NCBI RefSeq assembly: GCF_037126465.1
Contig: NW_026999351.1
Coordinates: 620,001-684,000, forward strand
From: Ornithodoros turicata
Taxonomy: Eukaryota > Arthropoda > Arachnida > Ixodida > Argasidae
Reading direction: 5' to 3'
DNA length: 64,000 nt
Part shown: in pieces, positions 1 to 13,830 of the stretch
Position numbering within the stretch: position 1 is the first letter of the stretch
Layout: the number at the start of each line of letters is the position of its first letter
Position numbers and translations under genes: made by a program
The notes under the pieces: model-generated
Seen by the model: only the letters and a program-made list of their open reading frames with translations
Databases searched by the model: none
What the model was told of the DNA's origin: nothing

Positions 1-3000
1 CTGAGTTGTCATACCTGTGAAAGCAAATATGACAGCCCCACCTATCAACAGCAAGCCCAGCGCAGCAACGGATATTGCTATCACTCTCTTGTTGGAGCTG
101 CAAGGAAATCAGATTTCTGAGCAAACAACATTGTAGGTAGCACTACCCTGAGGGTATAAGGAGGAAACACGTAGCCAACAGACCCGAATGGACAAACAGA
201 AACAACCAAAATTATAATATGTTCTACAAGAAGACCCTACGTACGTGCAGGTAGATTCATCGACAGCTGACTAATACAAAAGTAGTCACGGACTTGTTTG
301 TTCATAATGACACGGGTTGTGTCATCTCTCACACTTAATCCAACACACTTAACATAACCTGGCGTTGGATCCAAATGCTAAGGCAGTCTGAGCAAAAAAA
401 AAGAAAAAAAAAAAAAGAAGAGTGTTTTTTTTTTTTCAACTTTCGAACAATGTTCGCATAACGGATTAGTGATACAGCATTTACTTCCCCCAATGTAAAT
501 CTTGCTGCGCTGAAGAACAATGTCTTTGAATGCTTTAGGTGACAATTTTTCCTAGAGGACTGCGGCATGAATGATGTGATCTTTGAGGGTTTGTGACTTA
601 CACCCTGGAAGTGTGCTGAAAGCTGGGCGGAGAACCTGCTTTTTCAAAGGAATGTAACACTTCGTGAAAAACGGGGTCATTATACCTATGCAATTCTGCA
701 CAAGATGCATGCCGTGGTAGATGATTCAGTTACAGAATTGCTTTCGTGGAGTGCCTTGCAGTAGGTAACCCGGGTGTTCTAGCCAGGTAATTTGTTGCCG
801 AACTGAATTCTTAAGGATATGTAGATGTACACTAGCTTTCTTTTCAGAGCAGAGTGTTTCAGCAGGGCGTCAAAACGCTATTGTTCACTGGTTCAATGCG
901 ACAACACAGTCCCGAAAGTAAGGCTTTCGAATCAACCCTGCCGTGTCAAGAGAAGGGCTTATTCCAAAAACCATAGGGGAAAGAATTGGGGCCGCCCCCC
1001 CCCCAATATTAATTACAAAATTTCTCTTTCATCTTACTTCTTTGCTCATTAAACACTGAGCTAAATTCATTTTCAATGTTTGTCGTCAGGTACACAATAT
1101 ACCGAGCACGCTGCTTGCTTTGGATCAATCAAGGAGAAATGATCGGTACTTACCCCTCTTGACCTAAAAATTCCAATAATAAACATATGAAGTCAATGTG
1201 CTAACACGTACGAGGTTTTTTTTTTTTTTTTTTTTGTAGGTGTCGTTACTCGACTCATGTTCACAAGCCTTACGGTATCACTGTTGTCAGGAGTACAAAA
1301 GATTTGACTTGAAGCTAGGGGGCAGGAACTATGATGGTTATTGGTAATGCCTAAATGAATGTGTGTGTGTGAGGGGGGTCATGAATAAACAGTACCACCT
1401 ATCAACATACAAAATTTGATTGCTCCCATTTTACTATTTCTGTGTTATAACTGATTTGTTCTCGCCATTTGGGTATTTACTTATTTCGTTATTTACCAAC
1501 GGCTGGGAACTCTCTCACCACCCGCAATTTTAGGCCATCTTATGCACAAAGCCACACTTGCTTGTCCTCTATCCATATTCTTTGTGCCAGTAGGGAAGAC
1601 CCGAGCTCTGCACGACCCGACTTTTCTTGGCCCGACCCGGCCTGCGTTTCCCTGTTTTTATGCTGTCCGACCCGGGCCGATGACTCAGCGAATACCCTAG
1701 CATTTCCAGCCATAACTTGTACATTTCTAGCGCCTATCAACCAAATTTGTAAGTATATTTATAGAAGATAAGGTCACAAATATATAAGATGTGTGGTAGT
1801 TCCTCCCACTCACTAAGCTTTGTTGACGTGATTGTGAAATATGTGAGGGGTCTGAAACAATGTGAAGTGACTTTGAGAAAGATCAAGATAACATCACATC
1901 ACATAACGCAGTGTGCTTGTTTTTTGCAAATATATGAACAGAAATGACGCCGGCACGGGATATGAACTAATGATCATAATAATACACTAGTAGTCCATTC
2001 TTTTTACGTCCTGCACATATCCCAGGAATACACAGTATCAGATAGTTTTCAACGTCACATTGTGGACGTACAGATGCAGTCCGGTAGACGTCTTGGACAT
2101 ATGCGATGTGCGCAACTTTCCCACGACGCGCCTGAGATATTTCTGGTTTACTGGGATTCTAAGCCGCAAGCAGAATTTCTCTTAACCATTACAGAAGATT
2201 CGGTTTCTTATCGTTGCAAGCAACATTCAGTAAGAGCTGACATTATTGTCTCACACTGATCTCGCACAGTGTGTGTAGATTGAAGATTCCTGCGAAAATA
2301 TTAGATGTATTAAATGCCACCTGTCGAATAAGCTGAGCCACGCAAGGCAAAAGAAGAAATCGGAGCAGAAACTGTCTTTGTGCCCGTGTTACTATTAATT
2401 ATACGTATTTGCTAACAAACTATGCTAAATGTACGCGTATTTCCAAAATTATACAGGGACAGTTTTGGTTCTCTTTCCTACACTAGCGCTCAAATTTATT
2501 TTTGAATCTTTATGTAACGGCCTTGCGGGTACTTGAGGTACTCACATCAATAAACAAGTCAATAAATAGCCCTATACATAAACACCCAAAAGAGATATAA
2601 TAGCAATGTCCGTAAGACATCCCACCTTCTGCACCTCATTGTCTCCGTAAATGTTCGTCAGATGTCCAAGCGGACTCCCTGTTTCACTCACTTGAACCTG
2701 ACATAGGTTAGATATTCAAAGGACTGCATTGTGTTTTTGAGGTTTTGTATAGTCATCAATAGCAGAAACTCAATCGGGAACATGGAACATGGTTGCTTTT
2801 ACGAGTTGGGCGGTTATCTCTCACCAGAAATATTCTCGTAAGACGTAACATATTTAACTTTTTCTCTACGTTTACAGGCAACAACCGTCACCATACACTG
2901 CATGCCTGCTCCTGCACGGTACATTTTACACATGACCGACTGGGGGAAAATCCTATATCACCGACGTGATCACCAGTCTCACATATACTTATTCTTCTTG

Positions 3001-5218
3001 CATCAAGTACTAGCAGTCTGTAATCGGGGTACGCAGAAGACAGCACAGTGCGCAGGACATCGAACTAAAGAAGAACACACTGACATAATACTTATCGTTC
3101 GTTCACACTTCCTTACGTAATCGCTGTTTACTCTGATCGCGGTTGTCTAGTGAAACAAACACACAATGTCTGCTCTTAACATTCAGGAGCTAGTAACCAT
3201 ACACATTCAAAACGTGAAATAAAACGAACTATTGGCTACATATGACGTCTGCCGGTCTGACAATCGTGATATATAAAATTTGGAGGCGTACGTTAATAGC
3301 ACCTATCAGTGCTGGTATTTCATCATGCTTTTTCTAGGGGAAAACTTATTGAAAGTTGGGCTCCCGCAAGGTCAGCCAGAAAGAACGGCGTATTAATCGC
3401 TTGAGAGTCGAGGAAGCTCAGAGAGAAGTAGGTCAGGGCAACTGCGAGTCCAAGTCACTTTGATGGCTAATGGTACAAACCTTTGGATACAGCGCTAATT
3501 TATCCTCTACGTTAGCTTACAGCAAAGAAACGCGGGTTAATAACCTGGTCCGGCTATTCCGGTTACATATGTCGTCACAAGGCGCGTGGATGTGTTAAAT
3601 AAAGGGTAACAACACACTATCTGGAAAATAAATAATTTGGCGAGAACGAAAAAAAATGCATATGTAGATTTGCTTTCAAAAGATGTTACTTCAATCCTAC
3701 TGACGTGTCTAGAAGGTCGACATTTACACCTGTATACCACCGTTCCTTCATCTCAACGTACTATTCTCGGTAGCATACATAGTTGGGACCTGCGTTTTGG
3801 TGCGGGATTAGCACTTAAACAAGTTACTCGTGTCTATCAGCTCGCTATATTCCACAAAATCTAACTGAAACGCATTATCCGCTGTAGCAATGCAACCGTA
3901 CCTGAAACCAAAATTGAATAATTCGTAAGCAGGTGGCACCATCGAATTATTCTTTGGTAAAGATCCTTGGGACATCGGTCAGGAACTGACAAGTGAGCCA
4001 CTCATTTGCTCACTGATTATATAAAAATCTTAAATGTCTAATTTTACGGGACCTTCGTTTTACGTATGGGGACCTTCAGCGATAAATATTCTAAGAAAAA
4101 AAACACGTCGACAGTTCGCGATTTTTTTAGGAATTGATCAGCTTGTGTTGACATATTTCTTTCGCAGAGCAGTGCACCGATCCGCTCTATGGAGGAGCTA
4201 TCCGGCTGTCAATTTCGTGTTCATCCACGCGGTTCACATACGGGGGCGACGGAAGATTAGGAACAGCTGCCAGAGATGCTTTGGTGTCTTTCCTGTCCCT
4301 TATCAAAGTGACTGGTGAACAGCGCTTGCGGTTCTGTCGTTCCGTTTGCGAGATAACGTGCTATCATCATGGATGATGACGTATGCACCTCGAGAGCTAT
4401 GGACTAGTCGGGTAGAGGAAGACCAAGCGTCTTTTGCGATCTCGGGGATTGGACACCCCCGCCTGGTGTGCCAACCAGGCGAATGAACACGAAATTAACA
4501 GCGGGATAGCTGATCCAAACACCGAATCCGGGCTCTACTCCACGCAAGAAATATGTATACCCAAACCGGTTAATTAGTCGAAAAAGTCTAAGTGCGGATG
4601 TTTTTTTTTATCTTTAGCTTTGAATATTTTTTGCTTAAGGTCCCGGCACGTAAAACAGTGCTTCCTGAGACACCCTATATAGTGTGGGTTAACGAACGTA
4701 GTTTTCTTGTGTGTTTTGCAGCTTCCATCAGTGACCGTTTGTTATTTTGTGTGCAAGCGCTAGCCTATCGTCATACGCACGGGCTTTAGTTTTGGTACAA
4801 ATACAGATTGAGCTCATTGGTTTATTCGTTAGTGTTCCCCAAACATATGGATGACCAGCGATTACAAAATTGGACACTCGTTTTCGGAATACGGGAAGCA
4901 TTGTTGGTAGTTTTATGCGTCTGGCTGTCTCTTGTTTTTTAGCATTCTACGTAAAGGGAAGCCTTCAAGTGCATTCCTGAGCACCTACCCTTAAAAGTGC
5001 ATATCAACGTTTCTCTCGTGCTTTTCCACGAGGTACTCAACTATTCAACTTTAACAGCAGTCATCAATCTGGGAATTACGATTGTTTTTTGCTCTGTCTC
5101 GAAGAGGCATTTTTCGTGAAACGCCACCGTTGACAAGCTCAACATGCCGAGTTATCAATAACAATATTGTTGGGAAACGTACGGGGAAGGAATGACTCCA
5201 GCTGGAACACACGAAGGT
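1..5218. other. No recognisable gene; simple repeats and a small inverted repeat
   Basis: No open frame here shows a domain I recognise, and all are under about 130 codons. There are A- and T-rich runs near 393-437, a C run near 995-1005 and a T run at about 1217-1236. A pair of inverted arms at about 4196-4226 and 4480-4511 (shared core AATTTCGTGTTCAT) suggests the remains of a foldback element. Confidence 0.5.
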
Positions 5219-5358
5219 TTATTGCTCAGACTGTTGACTAGCCAGCGAAACGAATAAAACATGCGCGAAGGAGCAGAGGGTGGTCGGGGAAGAGTATCGT
5301 TGTCTTCCACAATTCTTCCACTCCCCGACATGAGTAAAAGACATGAGTATTAGCTCGC

Positions 5359-5730
5359 CTATACTGCAAAGGGTACGACCCCTAGGTCTTGGAAACGGCG
5401 GGCAGATGGCATTGCGGAGCTGTACTCCCGAGTCCACCTACGCCAGAAGTGAGCAAATATAACTTCACGGCGCTGGACGGCGCTTCTGTCGATCAGGGGG
5501 GTTTGATGGAAATTTTGGTTTGTCATCGAAAAATCTGGGAGCTGTGAAAAAGCTGGAAGCGAGAGAAATCTCGGGGGGTCATTGGAAGGATAGGTCAGAG
5601 GGCGTGAATTAATAGTGGCCTCGATTGCTCCGGAGATGGTAGTGAGTTGCCAACTAAAGGAAAATAACAGGCGCGCAGGAGGAGGACAGGCCAGAGGCTG
5701 GGCCCTCGCTGTCTTCCGCAGTTCTTCCAA
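5359..5730 (-). pseudogene. BEL/Pao LTR retrotransposon integrase-region remnant
   Basis: The minus-strand frame reads IEATINSRPLTYPSNDPP and, further on, HFWRRWTREY. These are two hallmark stretches of the C-terminal part of BEL/Pao integrase: the second is the segment before the protein's tail, where the element-specific protein chain binds DNA. The spacing is roughly as in the family, but the residues between them are scrambled. No protease, reverse transcriptase or LTR is visible nearby, so this is an isolated fragment. A second stretch at about 5220-5340 repeats the words around EELRKTA/EELWKTT and may be a partial duplicate. Family assignment is by motif memory; I am fairly sure of it. 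Confidence 0.7.
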
Positions 5731-8430
5731 AGACCTTCATGGTGTTTTGTAGTTACACACGTTATGACGGTTCGATGGCTTTTCTTTTTCTTCCCAATAC
5801 ATGATTCCACTGAATTCTTCCATTGTTTTCTTCATTGACAGATACTAAGCGTTTGATATCGGAATCGTATGCTTGGCTTTTAGGTATCACACGATCCAGT
5901 AAAAGTATAATACCTAAAAGGCACAACAACAACAACAAATAAATCATGACTATGGCCTGGGGTGATTCACCGCTTGAGAGCAGTCCTAAAAGGCACACAC
6001 ACTCTTCATGTATGCATTTTACGACCTTGTAAATGGTCACAAGTAAATGTAACTGTATTTATGCGAAAAAAAAAATAAACAACGAAAGTGTGTATTGCGC
6101 TCTTCATATATTTGAATGCAAACTAAATAGGTAATGCATCTAATGGTTACTTTAATATACTTGTGCTATGTGCTTTAGTACCTTTGTAATGTGGTACTTC
6201 GTACTACTTATGCGGGACACTTGGCCACCACTGCTTTGAACTGACTACGTTAAAATACGAACCCCACAGGCAGCCAATAAAGTACTACAGCTCACATGTT
6301 GTGTATTCTAACAGTTGGTCGTTCGGCGCATATTACATCTGTGCAAGGGATGTGTGCGTATCCGAAATAGATGTTAACCCTTATTTTGCCGACGGTAATT
6401 AGCTTGGTCAGGTCCGAACGATGTATCAACGCGCGTATCTCATATATTTCTAAAAGAAAGGATGCGCATGATCTGTTAGACAATATGAATTCAGAACAGA
6501 ACATGTTACCTGCTCCTGCAGCTCCGACCGTGCTTTCTGCAAGTTCAAGAAAATGGTCATATAAAGGGAATCCGTTCAACACATTAGGCAGGGAAAGAGA
6601 ACTTACGCGACATCTCGCTCGCCGACTCTACTCCACTCAAAGAACTCATGGAACTCGCGTCAGCTGCAAAAGAGAAGACATAAATGAGTTTGGAGACCGT
6701 TGTCTGGCACAAAGATTCACGAAAAAAGAGAAATTGTTGTGAACAAGTTCGGCAATTTTGGTTCATTTTCTTCAGTGTCGCATACGTGCTTCAAGAGTGG
6801 AGATACCATAAACGATGTCCTTCTAGAACAGAGCACATCAACACTCCCGAAGAAAACGATGCACAAATGGTATGTCTTCTCCCATGGGATCTACCGTTTA
6901 TCAGTCAACACAAATGCAAATACAGCTATTCACTGTTTCTATGCCTGGAATAGTGGCTGCACACATTAGGAGACCCGTGTATAACTACAATGTTAATCGA
7001 CCGTAATACTTTATTCACATTTTCGCGCTAGAAATGTAACGCCCAACGTCCGCCGTATGTTTCCGCGCTCCCGACTTCTCAGATTGTTAATCCGTCTTCA
7101 TCCGTGATCATTCCACCATAATCTTACAGTAGACGTTGACGACAACAACGAGAGGAACTTCGAACATGAGGTATACCCACGCGTGGCCAACATCTGTCCC
7201 AGACCAGATCTGAATCTGATTGTTGAACTGGAATAGGTTGAAGTGGTACCACTTGGAGTGGTCCTTGTTCTATAACAGTTCAACTGGTGCAAATTGCAAC
7301 CGCTCCCAGTCTGAACTGGTACCCGTTGAAACTGGGCATGGTCGTAAACCTGATTCTTAAGGTGGGATCGGTTGAAGTGATCCCCGTTCGATAATACAAT
7401 TACAGGTAGACATAGTAAGAAAAAAAAGTACGAACGGACGCAGCCGTTTTTCTAAACCGTCCTCCTTTACAAAGGTCTTGGGTCGCATTTTTGTATTAAG
7501 GATACATGTCACGTTTTCATTCTATTTGTTCTCATCACAAACATGGGCTCTTCTCACATTGGTTGCTCGTCTTGAAACTCAGTCTGGTAATCCCGTATGG
7601 AATGTGGTTAGATACTTGCTTGCGCTTGCTTCCTGCAATACTGATGTTGTACGTTAAGCGCCTCGAATCAATTACAGATTGATTGTAAGTTGCTAAGACG
7701 TATGCCTCGCACCGTTGCAGGAGAGTTACGCTCCACTTTAGACAAGGTGCGGGTTGTGCGCGAAATTTGCTAATTTTGCCAATGATTCTGGCTGTTACCG
7801 CGATGTTCCCAATGAAGGTTGCTGAGGGATGCTCGCATATGTTTTCTATGATGGGTTGTTCTATGTGACTACCCGGATCCCAGACCAAGCGGGATATTAC
7901 TATTTCACCATCGCCAGCAGCCGATGGCAAAGTTGCAGTATCTACACAAAAAATATAACAAATTGTACGAAAGAAAAAATAATGACCCGTAATATGATGC
8001 GTTCCTGTTGCCGTGCTACATATTGAAGCCAGTTAAAACAAGACTGGTGTGGCAGTTACTATACGTACAGATCATTCATATTTGTCACTGGCTCAACTTG
8101 CAACACTGGACCAATATTGTCAGTTTCATTGGCACAATATCTGTCCGAGTTGTACGGCCTATATTGGAGCAATGTAACTTGTACTGGCTGCCAATGTTGG
8201 ACCGATATTAGACCAATGATGGTGTACTGCTTGGGACAGATCTGGAGGACAATTAGAGCTCTGAAGGATGCGCCCCCACAAAACAATCCTCTCGCGGCAT
8301 TGGCTATCATTAAGGGTGTAGACGAAAACATGCTACCGACAGATTTCTCCGTCGTCCTGACGACACCGGCGGCCGCCTCGACGACAGCGGTACACGACGG
8401 TTTTGTTCAGAGCATGATGACATAAATTCA
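5731..8430. other. No recognisable gene
   Basis: I see no supported gene. The stretch at 7190-7390 contains loosely repeated GGTTGAA/CTGGTACC words, as in a decayed tandem repeat. At 8090-8230 the words CCAATRTTGGACC recur just upstream of the LINE. An A-rich run lies at about 6065-6080. Confidence 0.4.
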
Positions 8431-8439
8431 CCAAGACAG

Positions 8440-10945
8440 GCCTCGGCCACCGGAGGTTATGGACCGCGACTTACTATAATCGAGCTGAAGACTGCGTTGA
8501 AACTTGTGAAAATCACCTATGCCGCACTGCCAAACCTTGACGAGCGATCACTCCAAGGTCTGCTTCATGTTTATAATACGTCTTGGCGACAGGGTTCCGT
8601 ACCTTCTACCTGGAAGGAGACATTAGTCGTGCCTATCCTGAAACTAGGCAATCCCTCAAACGCTCTATCCTCCTTTCGCCATGTAAGCCTGACAAGCTCC
8701 ATGGGAAAGCTGATGGTGAGAATGGTTTTGCCTCAACGCGACTGGTGGCTCGAAGAAACAAGGTGTGTTCCCTCATAAATTGTGTGTTCCCTCATTTCCT
8801 CGCCACTGAAGCTCCACTGATCCAGCTCTCGACGTAGTCTCTACAGTCCAGCATGCTCGTGCTTATCGGCGGATTCTTGTATTGGATTTCCTGGACATCA
8901 AGTGCGCATATGATACCGTCTCGCACATTTGTGTGCTCCACGCCTTTTCGTTTTTTTTTTACTATGTAGTCGACTCTTCAGCTGACTCCACGATTTTCCT
9001 ACGAACCGAACTGTCGCTGTCCGCACATCCCACGGCCAAGTGCTCTGTTGATCAAGGCGTACCCCAAGGAAGCAGGAAGGCCGATCGATAATTCCTCGCA
9101 AAGTAGTATTCTCTATCTATACCGATGACGTTGCCTTTTGGACTGTAGGCAAGTCACGACCAGCCATTCAACGCGGTTTGCAGCTAGCTTTAAATTCCAT
9201 TCGTACCTCTCGCGACTTGGAATGTACCTTTCGCTCGACAAGTGCGTCGAGCTCCTTTTCAGTCTCAAGGATATGGAAAATTTCCTAGAGTGGGTCGGTG
9301 CAAAGAACCTCGAGCCTGTACGTTCCCATCGCTTCCTTGGTGTGGTCCAGGACGCGAACCTGCGTTGGCCTCGCCACATGGAGCACCTTGAAACCAAAGT
9401 GCAGCGATGGCTTCCTGCAATTCAACCTCTTTCTGGCTTAGGATGGGGGCAGTGATCAACGCTACCTTCTAGCTGTTCAGACGGCTTTGGTGAGGGCGAC
9501 TTTGCTTTACAGCCTTCCAATCAGACACATGACTTGTACAACGCCGTTAAATACTCTTTGGGCACTGTTTGCCCCAGGCCTTCGTTGCTGCCTTGGAATG
9601 CCAAGAATTGCTGTAACACGGCAAGTCCTAGGTGAAGCTGGTCAACTCCCGGTGGAGGTCCTTCGTGAGCGTAAAACGTCTCGACACTTCTTACGTTTAC
9701 GCGCGCACATTCCCCGTCACCCACTCCTCAGAAAGTTTCGGTACTGTCCTGAAAGTGATTTCCATCGCGTAGCGCAGAGGACACGCAGGGCTCTCACTGA
9801 CTTCATAGCTAAGGACGTCTCACCCCGAATGTCCCCTGGTCTCTGCTTGTGCCACCCACATGTGCACGTCTTCCGGACCTCTAGGAACGACGAGATCAGG
9901 TTCCCCCACAAGTCCTTCGAGATCACTTTTATGATCAGGTAGACGCGAAGTTTTCTACGTCTGCCGCAGCATGCACCGATGCCGCATCTCAAAACTGCAA
10001 GTCCACGTCGGCATATGTCATCCCATCCGAAGGTGCAGTGGAACGACATCAACCTTCGCATCAAACCTCATCAACAGCCGCGGAACTCCATGCCATGAAC
10101 TTTCTGCAGCATATCGTTCACTTTACCCCACGGGATTGGGTCGTATTCACTGACTCAACATGCGCACTGCCAGCAAATGAAAATTCTGGCATCCGAGGCT
10201 CATCCGCGCGGTTGATTATGAACGTGTGAATGGCTTACAAACTTGTCATGAAGCAGGGCACAGGCTGGTTGCTCAATGGGTTCCAGCCCATTGCGGTGTC
10301 AAAAGGAATGAAGAGACCGGCAGCACCACAGAAGCAGCTCTCTCGTCTCGGAGACCTGACGCGTATTGCGCTGCTGAGAGGAGATCGTCGGTCCGTACTT
10401 CGACGCCTCGTGACTCCTTTTGCTGCCCGCAAATGGACCGCTGATATTGTCCCCCAGCCATGCTGAGCAGAGTTCATCCAGCGCTCACTTTCCGCATGCC
10501 TCGACATATCTCTCGTCAACATGCGGCATTAGTTGATCGAATGCGCCTCGATGTGGCTTTCACAGCACAGTGGCGTTGCCGTTTGAGGCAAGTTTACTCT
10601 CCCCACTGCATGCAGTCACCGCAGTACTGTAGAAGATCTAAGGCACATTCTTCATCATTGCGCACACTAGAAACCTTCTCGAACCGTACTACCCGAAACC
10701 CCTAACGAGCTAGACTTTCGACCCCCTCTCTCACAAAATTGATTGGTCCCTGGCCACATCCAGCCCGCCAAAGCGCTGCCCTCATAGCTCTCTTCACGGT
10801 TCTGGATACCATAGGACTTGGGTCCCTATTGTGAAGGGGCCCATTATTTCATTCCCCGTATCACCACCAGCAAAGTAGTACAGTATCGCCCCCGGCAATG
10901 AAACTCCCGAATTATCATGTTGTAATAAAATTGTTGTTGCTGTTG
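8440..10945 (+). mobile_element. Decayed RNase H-bearing LINE (I-superfamily-like non-LTR retrotransposon)
   Basis: Fragments in several + frames line up with one ORF2. First comes the reverse transcriptase thumb-side start (ITYAALPNL, then VPSTWKETLVVPILKLGNP and VSLTSSMGKLMVRMVL, about 8500-8730). Next are a palm segment (FLDIKCAYDTVSH near 8885), a GVPQGS segment near 9055 and a YTDD-type catalytic segment just after 9110. The connection domain follows (HRFLGVVQDANLRWPRHMEHL, 9310-9400; LLYSLP...LGMPR, 9500-9610). A ribonuclease H domain comes after it (AELHAMNFL and FTDSTCAL at 10080-10170; QWVPAHCGV near 10275). A C-terminal region at 10460-10620 is shared with a second copy at 51.8 kb. 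Stops and frame shifts break it throughout, and the 5' half (endonuclease, ORF1) is absent. The 3' tail near 10920-10950 is rich in TTG triplets. Confidence 0.85.
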
Positions 10946-12125
10946 TTGTTTTACAGATTTTGTGACCAGATAAAGTTTCCATGCGCCGTTTTTTGCGCGG
11001 GACACAGCCATGCTATAGAACTGAATAACGTGAGAACTTGGGATACCACTTTTTGTGGAAAGTGACCACGAACGACAAATACCAACGTTATTTTGTGATC
11101 TGATTGACGGGCGTTTGGCGGGGGGCAATGCAAATGCGTTACCTACGCGGCATTTTGAAACTCGCTCTTTCGCCAGTTGCACATACACTACGCCAACCGA
11201 AAATATTGAAACAAACTATCACATCCTAATAGGAATAACCTGCTTCCCTTTAAAAATACCTGTCCCACTTTCTCGCGCATTATTTCACAACCAGAAACGT
11301 CTGATAACTCCTTCATAGTTAAAACCTATCTCGTAATGATAGGCGGCATCTTCCTCGGAGCAGCATGACACTTGGAGTGCAAGGTACATTACAAAAGGCC
11401 GCAAGCCATTCAGTGTGGCCACACGGAGGCTTCAAACTTCCGTTCCTTAATTCTGAAAAGCAACCAAAACGCGCAGAGAGAAGGCCGCAATCATGCACGA
11501 GGTTATGGGTGTAATTACATTTCTCCCATATAAGTCAGTGACACACGGTGTTCCAAAGGGGCGTCTGTGTCTGAGTAGCCTACACTGGTTTGTGCTTGCA
11601 CGTTCTGCTACATGCCTTTCTCTTGACATCAATCGGAAAGCCTAGCATGCAATGTGGTACCATATTTGGCGGAACCTCCTTTCAAAATTCTGTCGTCGCA
11701 AAGTGAGCTTTTGAGAGCAAATGAGAAAAGCGCAGGTATTTTCGCAAAATTCGCGAGCGCTCTTTTCCTCGCGTATTTAAAGTTCCGCGAAATATACGAA
11801 CCAATGACAGAAAAATGCGCGAACGAAACATGGAAGAAATTTGATCAACGCGCTTGGGTAACTTACGTTCGCGTTTTTTTTTTTTTTTCATTGCCTTGCC
11901 TCACTATGTGTTCAGGTCTTCTCCGTTGTAATTGTGTTGCACATTGGACGACTGCTCTTATTTTTGGGGTGAGAGCACCTTTAACATGTTTACATTCATT
12001 AATTAGCATATGCATATGTTTTGTAAGTATGTAGGCTACTTTCCCTTTATAAAACCGTGGCGTCGTCACTTCTGATGCATCAAGTAAAATAAGTGCACAT
12101 TATATTGAATTTTAACATTCAGAAC
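10946..12125. other. No recognisable gene
   Basis: I see no supported gene. TTCGCGAA-like words cluster at 11740-11870, probably a dispersed repeat. A T run lies at 11874-11889. Confidence 0.4.
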
Positions 12126-12335
12126 AACAGTTCAAAAACGTCCCACATTTGTCCCAATATCCCGAGGTGACATCGCAGGGATATACCTGCGACGTCCAAA
12201 CAGTGCCCATATCCTGGTCTCCTGTATGTCGCATAGATATCTATGGGATATTAAGGCTGCTCCCACGGATATCCCATTGTCCAAGATGGGATATCCTACA
12301 GACGTCGTCAGGACGTCTGTTGTTTGTTGGGTAAA
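12126..12335. repeat. Degenerate short-period repeat with GGGATATCC/GACGTC words
   Basis: The words GGGATAT, GATATCCC, GACGTC and CATCGCAGGGATAT recur in both orientations over about 200 bp. No coding signal is seen. It looks like a decayed tandem or foldback repeat; its boundaries are approximate. Confidence 0.4.
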
Positions 12336-12919
12336 AGTTGCCGCATCACTTATCGAGTCTTAATCGTACCTAGTCGAGGCGGTTACAAGAATGACTGGAG
12401 ACGGGGCAATTCGGCGATGACCCAGATACCAGCCGAGTAAGCACCCCTAATCCCAGCGGTCTCAATCGGAATGGCTCAAAATGAAGACAAATGCAACGGG
12501 TTATCTACTCAGTTGTGGAACCCCTTGATAACTTCTTCCTAGAAGTTCAAGGTGTAGGGCCTCTAAGACGCCAAATGCAGGGCCGACGCACCTCGGCATC
12601 GTGAATTTAATGTTCTGTGAATGATTGCATGGTCCAGGCTCCTCAGAAATTCGCGAATTATTGAGCCTGCGAATTTAACCTCTTATGAAGTGTAGCGCTA
12701 TGTTCTTCAACGAAGTTCACCATATTTTAGAAGGAAGCAGACGAGCTTCGACGCAGGAACCGAAGGATAATTCTGCAAGGAATACATCGCCCTCTTTGCA
12801 GTAAATAAGCGACCGGCAAACGAAAGCGCGGGGTTTCAAAATGTTATAAAAATTACTTTCGTCCAAGCTCGGAGAGTGATCCATATCTGGGCGAACATAA
12901 TCTACAGTGGATACACAAC

Positions 12920-13830
12920 AGAAAAAGCAGCCTGATCCGGCCACGGCAATTGAAGCACAACCTGTACGTGAACACGGAACACGCTCTCAAAAACATGCAA
13001 GACGCAGTAAGTAGCCTTATCAAACTTGAACTATGCATACGCAGTCTATCTCAACAAAGTAGTGAGACAGAGTGAATCGAACGCTATCTTCTTTGCGTAC
13101 GTAAAGGACAGCGAGCGATGCGCTAGAACTCTGATATCCAAGGTGCGGTAAACGCAAACAGCCTGATCTGACATCAATAAAGAATGCCCAACGTCCGTAA
13201 ACGCAATCTCCATAATGTGCAAAAATGTGCGTATTGAATAAGCTTAATTCATAACAAGCTTAATGTGCTTATGCAACCACAGCAATGAACGAGCGATCAA
13301 GGTGAAAAACGCAAAAACAGTAGCCTTATCTCGCCCCGGCAATGGATGCGGAGTGTAATTGAACAGTCTCCAAAATGTGCAAAACGGAAAAAGTAGTCTT
13401 ACATAATCTCAGCAATGGCCGCATGCTCTACGTGAACAGAATCTGCGATCCGTGAAAAACTCAAAACGGTAATCCTAACTTATTTAATTTTGTATTTCTT
13501 CCCGGTTTGCGCCGCGAAGCAACGGTGGCTATGAGCGTCGTACAGATGTGGGCAGATGGACAGGGGACAGCAGGAAGGATGGGGATTAGTATGTATCCTG
13601 TGTCGGCTTCAGGGGGACTGTGCTCACATTCGTCCTGAAAGACTTCGGAAAACTTGAGACAGCACATTCAGCCTTGTCGCTGGTGGTTATCTTAACTCGC
13701 CTCAACTCGCCTCGCCAATGGATACGCAGTTTAAGTGAGCACAATTCTCCAAAATGAGCATATCGCGTAAACTAGCATTTTGTCATTTCAGCAATGGGAG
13801 CGCGGTGTGCGTGCGCCCATTCTTATTTAA
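12920..13830. repeat. Degenerate minisatellite of about 70-85 bp units
   Basis: Units share words in fixed order: AGTAGCCTTAT or AGTAGTCTTAC, then CGGCAATGG or CAGCAATGG, then TCTCCAAAATGTGCA, then GTGAAAAAC. Clear units lie at about 13300-13460, older ones at 12920-13250, and further partial units at 13690-13830. A SINE (13487-13662) interrupts the array. Units are strongly diverged, so the array is old. Confidence 0.55.
13487..13662 (-). mobile_element. 5'-truncated tRNA-derived SINE (3' part)
   Basis: On the minus strand this matches the 3' portion of the SINE at 37882-38163. Shared words include CAGTCCCCCTGAAG, CTTCCTGCTGTCC, TCTGTACG and GTTGCTTCGCGGCGC, in the same order. The tRNA-like promoter head is missing. 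It lies inside the degenerate minisatellite and must have arrived after that array formed. Confidence 0.75.
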
